Source: Odontocerum albicorne (taxonomy: Eukaryota; Arthropoda; Insecta; Trichoptera; Odontoceridae). Taken from it: 64,000 nt of DNA. Below are positions 10,201-25,200 of this stretch, piece after piece (the first letter of the stretch is position 1; the number at the start of each line of letters is the position of its first letter). Under the pieces are notes generated by a model. The model was given only the letters and a program-made list of their open reading frames with translations. It was not told where the DNA came from and made no database searches. The DNA is taken from contig OX463866.1 of assembly GCA_949825065.1 (NCBI GenBank), positions 697,001-761,000 on the forward strand, written 5' to 3'. A program made the position numbers and the translations under genes.

Positions 10201-13200
10201 GGGGCATCTACACAAATGCAGCACTGAGCAAATGACAACACTCTCTGTATCATATATCTGCTTTTACGTTTTTACTTTTTTTTTAAAGTATTTCAATTTG
10301 GATGGCGCGTCTAAGTCGTTGAAGACTTTCACAATAGACCTCTGAGTTTATTGTGTGTCCTCTTGGCATAAACTCCACGTGGATCAAACACTTTCGGTCC
10401 CAAAAAACTTTGGCCATCACTTTTCTGGTGTTGAGATTCGGTTTTTCTTTTCCGAGCACACATTTTTTTGTAACCAAGGTGCTCTGTGACTATTTCATGT
10501 AGGAGCGATCGTGAAATTTGTGGGAAAGATTCATATACTGTGCTTAAAGTTGCCTATAAATGTCGATAGGCCGAACTGTGCATTCAGACAACGAATGACA
10601 CTACGCACTTCACATTTGGCGGGATTTTCGATGGGCGCAGCCATTTTGAAAGGTTACAGAACGGTTGCAGCCATTTTGAAAGGTTACAGAACAAAGACGC
10701 ATGACCATTCAGCAACAAAACTCGGCTCGCACTGAAGCGAAGGAAGGAGCTAACTGGCGCGCATACGATCGCGGTGGTGGGGGATCGGCACATGGCGTGG
10801 TTCTTCTTTACTTTCTGCGCAATCGTTCTTTACTTTCTGGACGCGCCTAGTAAGTTAGTTTATTATTATTATTATTATTACTCACCTGGGTTTCTGTCCC
10901 ACACACATGGAGAGTCCGTCCACCAGGATGGCCGGGATGTAGTGGAAGACGATGCTGTTGACACGGTCCCAGAAGGCTGATTTGGTCAGAATCAAGCAGT
11001 AGTACCTGGAAGGGGAAAACACGCTTTAAACGAGACCCTGGATCATTTCATCATTCATTGTTCATTTTTAAAGGCCTCAATCCTTGAAAAAAAAAACAGA
11101 TGCGTGAGACTCTCGCGTGGTAGAAGTGAAACTTCTTAGCTCCTAGGAACAGTTGATTTTATGCATTGCTTTTTTTCCATTTGTTAACGATTTTTTTTAG
11201 GATTAGGAAATGATTATATTCATTAATTAATATAAATAAATTTAATTAATTAAATAATCATTACATAATTAATTAATTATTAATTAATAAAAAATAATTA
11301 ATGACTGTTTATTATTAATGATTAATTATTACATTAATTAATTAATTATCATTAATTATAATTATTAATTAACAATTAATTGAAAAATAATTAATTAATT
11401 ATTATAATCATTACTAATTAATTAATAATTATTCATATCAATAATAGAGACTGCTGCCTCAAATCAAGAATGCGCATTACACGATGTTACATAATGTCAG
11501 TACTTATTTATGACGTGGAGACTTGTGCACTGACTCAAGTAGCCACAAAACGAAAGACAGAATTGGAAATGTGGTATTAACCCTTCCCTTACGGTGATAA
11601 AAATAATACGCGTGCTCCGGTGCTGGGTAGTGAGTACGCAATAAAAAATTAGCGATTTTAAATCGGAAAAATAAGAACATTCATAGATAATCCCCTTACT
11701 TAATTATAATTGAAGTTGAAAATTATAATAATTGAGATTTATTTGCTGAAAACATTAAAAAACCATCTGAAAACAGTAAAAAACGCTCACAGAACGGGCG
11801 TACGTCTAACCTATTTGCAAGCCTAGAGGCTACTAGTGGCGCGGAACGTCAGTCGCATACCCCGGCGCATACGCCTTTGCTTGCGAGGTTGAGACAATTC
11901 AGCTCTTCGCAATTCAGTCTAGTATGCAAGAGTGAGATGCGAATATAGTGTCGCGCTTCCCGCATACTATTCACCTATCGTCAAGACGAGGCACTCGCAG
12001 CGTTTAAATGCGAATTTGTTTTCGATCTTTACAAAACACCTCGATGTAGTCGATAAATTCTGATTATTATTAATATTATTTTTTAAATCAATGCGTAAAT
12101 ATATTACGGAGGAATACCTAAAATCTTAACCTTGTATTTATTATATTTATAGAGATATTGGTGGTTATTAGAAGCAACGTGTAGAAGATACCCAACACAG
12201 GGAAGGAAAGGTTAAAGATTTCCTTGACAAAGTGCGCAACCAAGAGGTCCTCAAACGCATGAAAAAAGTCGAAAAATTACTCATTTGCATTAAGATTGAA
12301 ATATTTTAGATATTTGATGAGAGCAAACAGATATGAAATCCTTTAAGTCATATTGCAGAGAAGATAAAGGGTCTTTCAAATTGAGCGTTTTTTTAAATTC
12401 TTAGATAAAACACAGATGGCGTCGTGAACTTGCCTGGTTCTTGTGACATTTGAGAAGTGTAATGTATGATATTTATAAAAATGGAGTCGTATACAATACA
12501 ACAACGCGTTCAAATTGTTGAATTATTTTATGTATTGTAATCTCCGGAAACGGTGAAATTAATTGCCCACTAAGATCATGTGATCTGACACCGTTGGACT
12601 ATTTTTTCTGGGGTCTCGTGAAAAGCCATGTCTATAAAAATGACCCCCGATCAATTCCTGAGCTAAAGGACGAAATTATTCGCGTTATTGGCGAGCTAGA
12701 ACCGCAGTTATGCCAAAACGTCATCGAAAATTTTGATAAAATAGTGGATATCTGTGGAGCTGCAAGATGTGGACATTTGGCAGATATCGTTTTTTGTGTT
12801 TAAATGTCATACATCATACTTCAATGACCAATAAAAAGTTTTTTGAAATCAAAGCAAATTGTGTGGTTTATTCAAGAATTTAAAAAAATATAATTAAAAA
12901 AACCGCTCAATTTGAAAGACCCTTTATAAAGAAAACGAAGTGTAGAAGAAGAAGGAACTCTTGGCTGAAGAACCTGAGAGAGTGGTTCCACTGTAGCACG
13001 GAGACACCCTTCAGAGCAGCTGCAGACAACGTCAAAATATCCATGATGATTGTCAACCTACAAAGTGGACAGGAACGTTTAAAATAACAATATTTATTTT
13101 GTAATGTTTTTTCTGCCCATAATAGTGGGTTCGAATCCCGGGTTAGAGCTCTCTTGAAAATAGTCTATTCTTAAAACGGCACTATATCAATGATCATTTT

Positions 13201-16200
13201 ATTATTCTTCCGATTGTCTTAACTGAATTAGTTACAGAGGGACGAGATACAGTGGACTTACCAGACAGCCGTAGCGAAGGGGTAGGTGAAACCATAGTTG
13301 TAGTTCAAATCCGCGAACTGCCTCCAGGTGATGGGGTTCTCTGCAGACGACACGTAGTTGTAGACCATCATATTGTCTCCCTTCCTGTTGACAGGGTGCG
13401 GTGGAAGTTAGTTAAGAGTGAAATCTAATTCTACAAATAGTTGTACGAATACTTTGTTGAGATTCCTCGATATGGTAGTCTATCGGGAACTTATTGGTAG
13501 GCTGTTGTGCAAATATAATTCATTGTAATTTATTTCATCAAACACTGTTTATTCCTTTTTTGTGACGGTATAACCCTACCGGTTTCAAGGCTTTCACCTC
13601 ATCTTCAGGAGAGCGCAAACAAGGCTGAAAAAAGTGGAATAAACAGTGTTTGATAAAAATAAATTACAATGTCTTTAAACCTCCACAACGTTAATGCCTT
13701 AACTATAAACAACATATAATTCATTGGTAAAGACAATATTGTTCTTACCAAAGAATACGTAGAAACCATCCCACCGTTTCTCTGTCGAGTAGGCAGAGAG
13801 GAGAGAGCACCAGACTTTACTATCGCGACACAATTCTTTCGCCTTATCTACATCCATACACCTTCTCATACAACTTTTCATATCGAGATTTCTATGCCTT
13901 TTTACATTATTTTTTTTTAAACATTATTCGCTTGAACCAACCATACTTTTCTTCTTTTTTCTCACGCTTTCCATTCAAATTTGCCATGTTTATTTGTTTC
14001 GATAGTTTTTCTCCAATCTTTCTACATGTACAAACCGTTTCAGAGTGCCTTTAAATCACATTTATCCCTAATCACGTCTTTCAGTTTCTGTCACAAATGA
14101 TTAACTTATATATCATAATTCTACAGTATTTATTCGGCAACTTTCAGTATACTCGTATTTCCACGTCTACGTTTCATTTCCATAAATAAAAGTTGGCACT
14201 TAAGTACTATTAAGACATCGTCTTTGGCATGCTTTAAGAAGCGACTGAAAAACCTCTTAATTTCTAGTCAGTAAAATAACGTGTTTCATTCCTGATTTTT
14301 ATTTTCCTTTCCTCTCCACCATCCCTTCCTTTTCCTTTGATTGATGATATCTCATTTTATATAAAAAGTAATGTTCGGGTGATTGTCCGTCTTTGTGGGG
14401 GTATGATCATGTATGCGTTTATGGATTTCGTGGGGATGGATATTCATTTGAATTTTTTTTGCGACCATGTATGTAACTTGCTTCATTTACTTTTGTCTTG
14501 TTGGTTGGAAGAGATTACTGCCTGGTAATAAGCCAGCCAGATTGTGTTTGCAATAAAAGTGTTAAGTAAATAAATATTAAGAACTATTAAAAAATAAATA
14601 TAAAAATTTCTGCAGCTTTTGATACCATCTACTGACGACCTCTGTGGCCTAGTTAGTATGACGCCTGTCTCACAGCCCGGAGGATGCGGGTTCAAATCCC
14701 GTTGGCACTAGGATTTTGTATAAAAAGATTCCAGTCTGGTCTTCATTTAAGGCCTCTATAACATCTTTCAGGCTGGTTGGAAGAGATTGCCACATGGTAG
14801 TAAGCTTGCCAGGTTGTACTGTATACAACGAAATGTAATACAATATCGCTCGGTTCGAGTATATATGTTTTTGAGCACCATCGACTTTGTTTCCTATTGT
14901 TAGATGCCGTCCGATATCCCTCTTAACTCATCCGTCAACTTTTAAATAAATAAATAAATATACAATAGGTTTATTGACAGCAACATAGTATACAAAATAT
15001 ATTTAAATAACACTTCTAAAACACATAAATCGCAGATAATACATTAAATACAGAAGCTATCAAAAGGTCTGGGCTCATCTAATAACATCCCCTCGGCCAA
15101 GACACACCCCACTAATATAGGGCGAACCCAGCCACGGGGACACCAGATGTTTTTCAGCCCACACCCTTGAACACGTAGAACAAGAATATGAAAAAAACAC
15201 AGAAAATAAATAGATGACAAAAAAATACATTCAAGAGAGAATACATTAAAAGTTTTGGGCTCATCCCACAAACATTCCCCCGGCCGAGATACACCCCACC
15301 AATGTAGGGCGAGCCCAACCGCAAGGGCATCGGGGGGCTTCCATCTCACACTTCCGCGTATCTAGATTAAATAATAAATAAAAAAAACAAAAACGTATGG
15401 CAGAAAACAAAATAATGCAGTAAACCCACATATACCACCTCAGGTTAACTGTCAGCAAGAACGGAAAAAAGAAAAGCCTCAAAGGAGTCCAAATTTTACA
15501 AAATGACAAATGGGAAATGAAATAGTTGAAACAACATTGAAATAGTTAGGCAGTTGTCTCTGTAAAAATACTATCCAAGTAACACAAAAAATTCACACCT
15601 CTTTCAGCCATTCGTTTTTCTTCTACACTTATCTGTCACATTTTCCAAACGCTAGTATTTTTATTATTATTTCTAGTGCTTTTTCTACTGTAGACTTAGC
15701 TCCTCAAATAGCATACTACTAAATAATAAAAAAGCATGTTAGCTGTAACAGAGCTATTTTGTTAAGACATCTTTAACAACCCTTGAAATAACTATAAGAG
15801 TTTACCTTTCATTGCAGTTGTTGGCGATGTCCCAGGCGGAGGCGATGAGCGCGTTCACACACATGTCCACTGGCACCACGTTAGCGCGCAGCCGCTCGTC
15901 GCAGTGCAGCGTCCTCAACAGGCCGGTCCCTGTAAGTGGTACACTACGTTAGGATCATTAAAACATCAAAATATTGGGTATTCTGTGCGCATTCATCAGA
16001 GCCATTGCTTCCATTAGTGTGATGGTGAGGTCACCATCCCCATCACCAATGCAATAATGACCATCAAGATGCAAATGCGTCTAGTTAAGTGGGTATTTTC
16101 ATTTCATTTGCCGAAAAATCGACGATCTTTTTAACTTTTTTTTTCAGTGAACGAATAAATTTTTTAAATTGTTGTTTTTTCAGACATATTTATTTGTATT

Positions 16201-19200
16201 TTATTAAGTCGGAAGGCCGCCCCGCCCGTACATGGAGGGGGCCCATTGTGCCCGTAATTGTGGCTGTTGTACAAGTCTGAAAATTAAAATAAAAACCGTT
16301 TTATTATTAGCATAATTAAAAAATAATAATTAGAGAAAAATGGCAGCTTATTGAAATTAGAAATATTTTTTTTTGTCTTTAGAAAAGTGGAAAAAAACGA
16401 AAAAATGAATCGATTGAAATAATTCTTGTACCGGCTATAGAGAGAGGTATAACAAAGAGAATAAGTACTTATTCATTAAAATCGGTTAATTAGTTTTGGA
16501 GTTATTACGGGGAATATTTAAAAAAAAAAGGGATTTATCAGGAAACGCGTTTAAAGTTTCAAGTGCGATTTTTACACGAATTAAAGTTAATATTTTCAAC
16601 TTATTGTTAATCAGCAATTCTAGGGCCATATAAACTTGTTAAAAAATCCCGACAAACTAAATATCAATTTATCGTTCCGAGAAATCCTATTGGACGAGAA
16701 TTCTTGGAAAATAAGGCTACTGCCATAACAATAGACGACCCGAAAGCTGCGAAGCCCAGATCATAACTTTTCGAATTTTCAAGATTTTTGTAATTTTTTA
16801 CTGGAAATAATTCAGAAAGGATTATAAAAAATAAAATGAAAAAAAATCGATTTAAAAAAAATCCAAATAAGTCTCATGTCTTCGTAATTTTTTTAAAACC
16901 TCCTTAAGTCTCGTGTCTTCGTAAAATTCATATACGGCACGGAGAGATGGACTCTGAGAGCAACCGAGAGACTTAGAATTGAAGCACTTGAAATGTGGCG
17001 CTGGAGAAGGACGTTACGGATTCCATGGACAGCAAGGCGAACTAATACCTCCATTCTTAAAGAACTGAGAATAATCGGCAGATTGTAGATGATATGCCTA
17101 CAACGAGTCCTTCAATTTTTTTGACACATTGCTTGTGGCATAGATGACAGTTTGGAGAGGTTTGTGGTTACTGGAAGCGTGAAAAGACAACGTACAGAAG
17201 AAAGAGTGCCAATGCATTGGATAGATCAAGTAAGAGACGCAACAGAACTACCCTTAACAACTGCGAAGTGCAGGGCTGGATGGACAGGAGCTGTCAAGGG
17301 TTATCGTGAGAGTTACGATGTTCAGTCATACGCCACACGACAGGATGATGATAGTGAGCACGGAGTCAGCGACTGTCGCAAACTGTCCTTATAGCGCTTC
17401 CTTTGCCCACCAGGCCATCGCTTGCCCACTACTTCCCCGTATAAGACGCGTTTTGGGAGCCTATGATAGTCCATGCATATCACATGTCCAGTCTACTCCA
17501 ATTCAGCATTTATAACAATACCCTCTATAGGTTTCCAGTTGGAGCGTTACAGGATAGAAACATTTGTGACACTCTCTCCCAAAGCCCATACGATGGCTGA
17601 ACAAAGCCTTCCTTGCAGTCAGTGCTTTGCATGCGGTGTTAGTACCCAATACAGCGTAGTTCAGTATTTTTATAACCTTTGCAACTCCAGCTAGTAATGA
17701 TATATAGTATATAACATATGTTCTAAAGAAAAGAAGGACTTTGAAGAACACATATTCTGTAGAGACTCAATATTCTCTAAACCAAAACACCCTGGTAGAA
17801 GATAAACGTATACCAACTAGGCCAGTAGAACTGTTGTATTTCAATAGATTCTGGTATGCAGCTGACGGAGCCCAGTTGCAGTAACGAACCCTCTGCGCTG
17901 GATTCTATGTGGATCGCGAGTACTTGTGCTAACTAGTTTTTCTCGTATATCTGGTTCAACTTTTACTTAATTGTTGCACCATACCAGGATTACTAGGAAT
18001 CTGGGTTAAACTTAACTGTTTATCTATTAAATAATGTTAATTGATTACAGATGTTATTTCACCATACAAAATATTTGCCATGGACAAATCCATAAAACAC
18101 AGTGTTTCGCTTGATTTGAAATATTCATGTTTACTAAAACTCTTATTTTGCTAGTGCGATCTCTACTTTTTCCGATTTCGGACTATGCAGACGTATGTTA
18201 TTTGAATTTTACGGGGAAACAGTTGGACAAATTACAGCGTCTTCAAAATATTTGTTTGAGATTTTTTTAACCTAAGAAATGACTATTGTATCACTTCATA
18301 CCTGAATGAGTTGAAATGTTTGAATGTAAGAAATAGACACAAAATTGACAATACTCTTTTCTTTTTCCTTTGATGATATCTCACATTTATTTTGACTATG
18401 TATATTGTTCATGAATTTTGTAGAGATAAATAGGAATTTGTGGAGATAAATAGTGATTTGTAGAGATAAATAGTGATTTGTGGAGATAAATAGTGATTTG
18501 CAGAGATAAATAGTGATTTGTGGAGATAAATAGTGATTTGAATATTTTTTACAACTAAGTATCTTCCTTTATTTACTTATATCTAGTTGACTGAAAGAGA
18601 TTGCCATCTGGCAATTAGTCTACCAGATCGTTTTACAATAAAAGGAAAAAAAAAATGAAAGCAAGCCCCAATCCTTTCCGTTTAAGAATATCAAATCAAA
18701 AAAGTGTGCTCAGGTATTTCTCGTTTAACGAGAAGTTTCCTTTGAAGCGTTTACTGCCAACCACGCGATATCGCATGGTGCAAGGCGCACGCTAGCGGCC
18801 ATCCACGTGATATAGCGTGGCGAGTATAATAAAAATTTGTATGAGTCTTGCGTGGTCCCTGTAATATTAAGAAGTGGGGTGTATTTCTCGCGACCATACA
18901 TACTTACGTTCATACATACCGGGTCAGGGTAGGCAGAGAGGATGGAGCGTCAGACTTATCGTTTGAAGTTTTCTTCAATTTTTTTTTCATAGACTACGTT
19001 TAAAAAAATAAAAATATTGGTTCATTGATAGCAATATAGTACATATATATTATACATATATCTCCTAAGATTTCACATATATCATACATATTTCAATACG
19101 CTGACTTTCTCACATGTCTAACCGTTGAGAGAGAGAGAGAGAAACGAGTTCTTTTTCTTTTACTAAATTTTTAAACGTGCGCATTTAACTGCGTCATCGA

Positions 19201-22200
19201 TCATTTGTCAGTGATTTGAGGGAATACCTTTTCCACTGTTGTGTCATGTGTGTGCTAACCGTTGAGACGGCATCAGACCGAGAGCATACGGCTCTCCACC
19301 CCTCACGGTCCCGAGCCACCTGCTCCCAGTCCTCAGGCGCCTCGCACAAAGTCAGCGACTCTCGCAGACTTGTCCTTATAGCGTTTCCTCTGCCCACCAG
19401 TCATTCACTTATTTTGGGAGCCTATGATCGCCCATGCGTATCACACGTTCGGTCTACCTCAATTTCACCTTTCCAACCATATCCTCTACAGGTTTATAGT
19501 CGGCATGCTGCGAACAATTGTCATCATTACCAGGCGTCCACATGTATGTGATGTATGCGGGAGGATCACATGATCCTCGTGGAAGAGCAGCTCAAGATTG
19601 ACGTTGAAGTGGCGAAGGGATCCTCGGCTTCGAGGCCCAGCAACGACAACGAGTATTATACAACGCACCCCCGCCAATAGGAGGGCGAACTCTGTTTCCA
19701 TGACGTTAGATGTTCACGTTAAAGATATAGTAATAAACACCAATTAAAATAATGAAATAAAAGCTGGTTGGCTGGAAGAAATTGTATTGTTTAAATAAAT
19801 AAATCCATGAGATTTACTAGCATGAAAATGCTAAATAAATCGGAAAAACTCACCAGCTCCGGCGATGACTCCAGTAGGGCCATATAGATTATCGACCCAC
19901 CCTACGACAGGGTCATGGATAGTAGAGGTCACTGCAAAATAAAAAAAATAGAATTGGTTAAGTTTTCTGTTAAAGTACCAACAACTAGCTGGGTTGTTTG
20001 AACTCCAGGTCTTTAGCCGCTTTATAAGTATTTTTTCTGCGCTGCAAGTCATTTTCGATTAAGGTATTTATTTATTTATTTATTATTACACATGACAACA
20101 AATATACACAATTTGAGAAAAAACAACAGGTAATTTGATTTGGACATACAATTTTAATGGATCTGGGTTTGTTGCCTTTCATTTGTCGTATCCCCAGCAA
20201 ACTAGGCTTTTGTCTGTATCTCACTGAGGATATTTAGCATGAAAAAATAAATCGATACTTCTTTCCGATTTTTTATTATAAAAAACCCCGTTGCACGTTC
20301 TCATCAACCTGACAAACAGTGACACTCAACTACAACTGGAAACATCTTGCGAAATTCAACTCCTCACACATCATCACTCCAGAAATACCAAAAATATTCA
20401 TCCCACAATATACCGCACACAATCATAAGAATAAGAATTAAAATTAAAACAAAAAATACACAGAAACACAAATACAAAAACAACCAAAATTAAAACAACA
20501 AGAAGAAACCCACACTCACGAGCTCACATAAATCCTTTCCACTCGTCATTCATCCTGAAAGCCCAAGTACTCAAAATCCTGTCGCAATAACAACCACGCT
20601 CCGATCGACTGTCTAAATGGTTTTCCTACCTTTACCTTTATTGAAGTCGGCACGCCAAATTTGGTATGCACGGCATACCAGTCGGTATGAATGTGAACAT
20701 AAGACAGATGTGTTGAGTTAGATAGAAAAGTTGTCTGTGATGGTTTGGGCATGTAAAACGAGTAAATGGAGAGACTATCTTAACAGATATACAGTGCAAA
20801 TGTGAATAGAAAGTGTGGTATAGGTAGACCAAAGAAAATATGGTTGGATCAAGTGAATTATATTTTGAAAAAAGGAAACGTAAAACATTAGATGAATTGT
20901 TATAGTATTAGAAGGTACTAACATATGGATGCGAGACTTGGACTTTATCAGTACGAATGATACAAAAGCTCCAAACAACACAACACAGCATGGAAAGGTG
21001 CATGCTAGGTTATACCAGAAGAGACCGAAAACGTAATGAGTGGATACGAGCCCAAACAAAGGTTGAAGATGTTATAGAGGCTGCAAAAAGACTCAAGTGG
21101 AAGTGGGCTGGACATATCGCCCGAGCAACAGATCATTGTTGGACGTATGAAGTAATCCAGTGGCACTCAATAGGTATAAAAAGGCCTGTAAGAAGACCTA
21201 AGTCATGCTGGGTGGACGAAATACGTAAGCATGCAGGTATTATGTGGCAGCAATGTGCAAAGGGCAGGATTTTGTGGAGACAACTTGGAGAGGCCTACAT
21301 CCTGCTGTGGATGGGTACAGGCTGGTGATGATGATGATTAGAAGGTGTATGGATGTAGAAGAGGAGAAGTATGTGTATCTAGAAAGAAAAGTCTGGTGCT
21401 ATACCCTCTCTGTCTATCCCCACAGGGAAATGGCGTGATGGTATGTATGTATTAATCTATTACGAATAAAACAAAACATAGTTTCTGCATATCCTTTTAT
21501 CACGGTGAACGGCTTAGTATTGGCTAATATTAAATCTTAGTTGCATTGCAGAGACGTGGCTAGGTTTTAGCCGCCATCTTGATTTGGTGCTCTTATTTTA
21601 AAAATAAACACATCATTGTTGGGGTAGTCGGAGAGGATAGATCACTAGACTTTTCTATACATAATTCTTCTCTTCTAAATCCATATACCATCTAATACTA
21701 CTGTGGCGGTCGCACACTTGGAACACTGTGGGCGTCCATACACACGGTCAATGACCGATGAAATGACCTTTGCATTCCTTAGCAATGCAAAACAAACAAA
21801 TCCGAAGTTCACACGCCGGTCATTCAACTCATAGCCGAGCGGACCGCATTCCATGCCGGAGCGAGAACGCACCACGTCCGTCGCGCCAGTTTCGTAAATA
21901 AATTATCACCTACATACGACATTAATCGTTTTGCTAATGCAGAAACGAGACGAAGGATATCTTGCTCGCATTCCCGCACACACGCGGAAATAGTATAAAT
22001 ACCTACGTTTACTAATAAAAATTCATCTTCCACATTGCGATCCAAAACGTGTTTTATTTATCAACAAATCATCATCATCTCTTCCCTCTAGGACCCATAT
22101 CCTAAACTACTATGATTTCTATCGCATTTTACGTTTCCTTCTTTCCAAATACCATTCAGTTGATCCAACCATAATTTTTTAGCCTACCTATACCACACTT

Positions 22201-25200
22201 TCTATTCACATTTACACTGTATATTTGTTCAGTTAGTCTTTCTTCATTTACACTTTCTACATGTCCAAACCATCTCTGACTGTTCTTCTTCATCTTACTC
22301 AGCACATCACCCTTAAGTTCACATTCATCCCTTATCACTTCATTCCGTATTCTACCACAACTTATCACCCCGTGAGTTTTTCTAATTGCACGGATTTCTA
22401 TATAATGTATTCGGCTTTCTTCAGGTCTACATGTCTTTCCCTTACACCAACGTTGGTACTAAAATACTAGTGTATTATTATCTTGGCAGATTTTGTTACT
22501 GTCTAGTTAGAGTATATATAGTAGTATATATATCGTGGGCTCAATACTAAAATTAGGGGTTTTGAGTTATTTACATGAATGGATTGACTGGGACTTTCCA
22601 ATGCTATAAATAGGTATCTTAAAATATTATTTCACAACTGAGTTATTTACCATTTTCATAATTAGGTAAGTCGTAAACGTGGAAGGAAAATAATGCTTAA
22701 AATAGATATTTGAAGTTCATATAACTTATAACTTACGATCTCTTACTCTAGGCAACTAGAAACTGCTGAAATGCGCATGCTAAGATGGTCAGCTGGTGTG
22801 TCCCTAAGAGACAAAATAAAAAACTCACGCATTCGTGGAAGCCTAGGTGTTACAGACATCAACAGCAAGATGGAGGAGAGGCGGATGGATTGAGATGGTG
22901 TGGGCACGTTGGACGCAGAGCACCCGATCACATTGTGAACCAGGCAATCTCCATCATGGATCTTCCTCGAATAACAACCAGAAGAAGACCAAAGAATTCA
23001 TGGGTAGTGCAAAAAGAAAACCTGATGCAGAGGCACGGCCTGGGGTACGTAGTCCGGGACAGAAGAGCATACAACCTGAGGACGAGGAGAGCTGACCTCA
23101 ACAGTCTTCGCAGACAGTGAGTTGGGATGGAGCCAGGGAGAAGACATCTTACGATCTATTGAAATCTTCTTTATTAGTTTCGTAAAAACATATTAGCGCG
23201 ATATCTCATCATCAAAGAGGAGTTACCAGACAAAACTATCGGACTTCCAAACAAAGTATGACATTTTCTCAGAGTAGAGAATTTTGAGTTACCTTGTTAT
23301 AATATTCGTATTGAACAACGTTTCCCCTAATTTTTTCATCGTGTATGCGTCCCATCAACTTATATGTGCAAGAAAAAAGAGGGAAGTGTGCAAATATTTA
23401 TTTATTTAATTAACGACATAACAGTGTTTTTATATTCGTCCCTCGCGGGTAGGCCTATCTCCAAGTTTTTCTATCCAGGCACACAACTTTCGCCATCTTC
23501 ACATTCATACATCTCGTCACGCACAATCTTCTATTATTAACACTTCCCACTTATCTTTCTTTCCAAATCCGAATCCTATACTCACCGACACATTTGTCAC
23601 TTTTTTATTTATTAAATACTATTTATAAAATGTATATTCTATATATACAGTTTTTATCCTTCATTTGTGGAACTTTCTGATTTGTGACTTTCAACTTTGT
23701 CAAAGTATGACTTGAAATTCGGAATCTAAATGGTACCGTGTTATAAGCGCCCCGGGCAACTGCCCAGATAGATGCCAGCGCTCCGTTACGCCACTGCTCA
23801 GAACGCAGAACAACTTTTCAGTGATCTATTTTCATTTGCGAAATATTTCCACTCGGCATTTCATTTGCAAAATTAATTTGCTCTCGTATTTTGCGATTTG
23901 CTTATAATACACTCGTATCATATACATTTCATCACGCCGTGTGGGGAACGCAGAGATAACATATCTTCTAATTTTTCTATTCATGTACGTAACTTTATTT
24001 ATTTATTTATTTAACACTTTTATTGCAAATACAATCTGGCGGGCTTATTGCCAGACGGCAATCCCTTCCAACCAACCAGACAAAAGTAAATGAAGCAAGT
24101 TACGTGGTCACATAAATCATTCAAATGACTATCCATTTCCACGAAATCCATAAACATATACGTGAGCACATGCCCACGAACCCCACAAAGACGGACAGTC
24201 ACCCGAACATTATTTTTCATATAAAGTGAGATATCATCAATCAAAAGGAAAGGAAGGGATGGTGGAGAGGAAAGGAAAAGAAAACTCAGGAATGAAACAC
24301 GTTATTTTACTGACTAGAAATTAAGAGTTTTTTCAGTCGCTTCTTAAAGCATGCCAAGGACGGAGCGAGCCTTATATTGATTTGTAACTGATTCCAGAGT
24401 CTCACTGCATGGACAGTTAAGGACGACGTAAAGAAAGAGGAGCGGTGAACTGGAAAGGCCAATAAACAATCTCTGTTTGAGCGTAGCGCTAATCCATGAT
24501 AGGAAAGACGCTGAAAATTCTCGGCGAGATAAGAGGGGGCGGCGGGACAGTTAAGGATATTATACAATAGAGACAGTATGTGAATTTGGCGTCTATTTCT
24601 AACATTCAACCAGTTCAATGCCTTCTGGTATGAAGTTATATGATCGTACTTTCGTAGGTTGAAAATAAATCAATTTTTAGGTTGATAGAACAATCGGGGT
24701 GCGTTGTCTCAGATAATTATCCGGAACATGCAAACCAAGACTGTTCAGGACGGATGGATTAATTAGGTTACTCCTGAGCTAACAAAAAAAGTGGACACCT
24801 AATCGAAGAGGTCTTCCCCTCTCTAATGATCTGTAACTAAGGTCTGTAACCAAGAAGACATTTGGATAAAGCCAGGGATAATATCCATACTCTCTCATGT
24901 AGAGACAACGGAGAAACATTCTCTAAATTCTTTCTGGTATGAATGAATACATAATCCCTGCTAGCGTTAATTGCGCGGTCACCCCTTTTACAAAACACAA
25001 GTGCCGATCTCCGTGACCTATTAGCAGACACGCGTCTTCTATTCAGAGGTAAATTATATATACGGAGCGAGTCTTATATTCGTCCCTTCACAATCATACA
25101 TCTCGTAGTGCACAATCTTTTTTTTATTCGTAATTCTCACTCAAACATCTTGTAAATCTGGTCCATTTGATATAGCAGCCACCCGTTCATATTTTTTATA

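Noticed and set aside
14637..14715. tRNA gene
   Set aside because: It is the head of SINE-B, followed by the SINE middle and the LINE-J-like tail.
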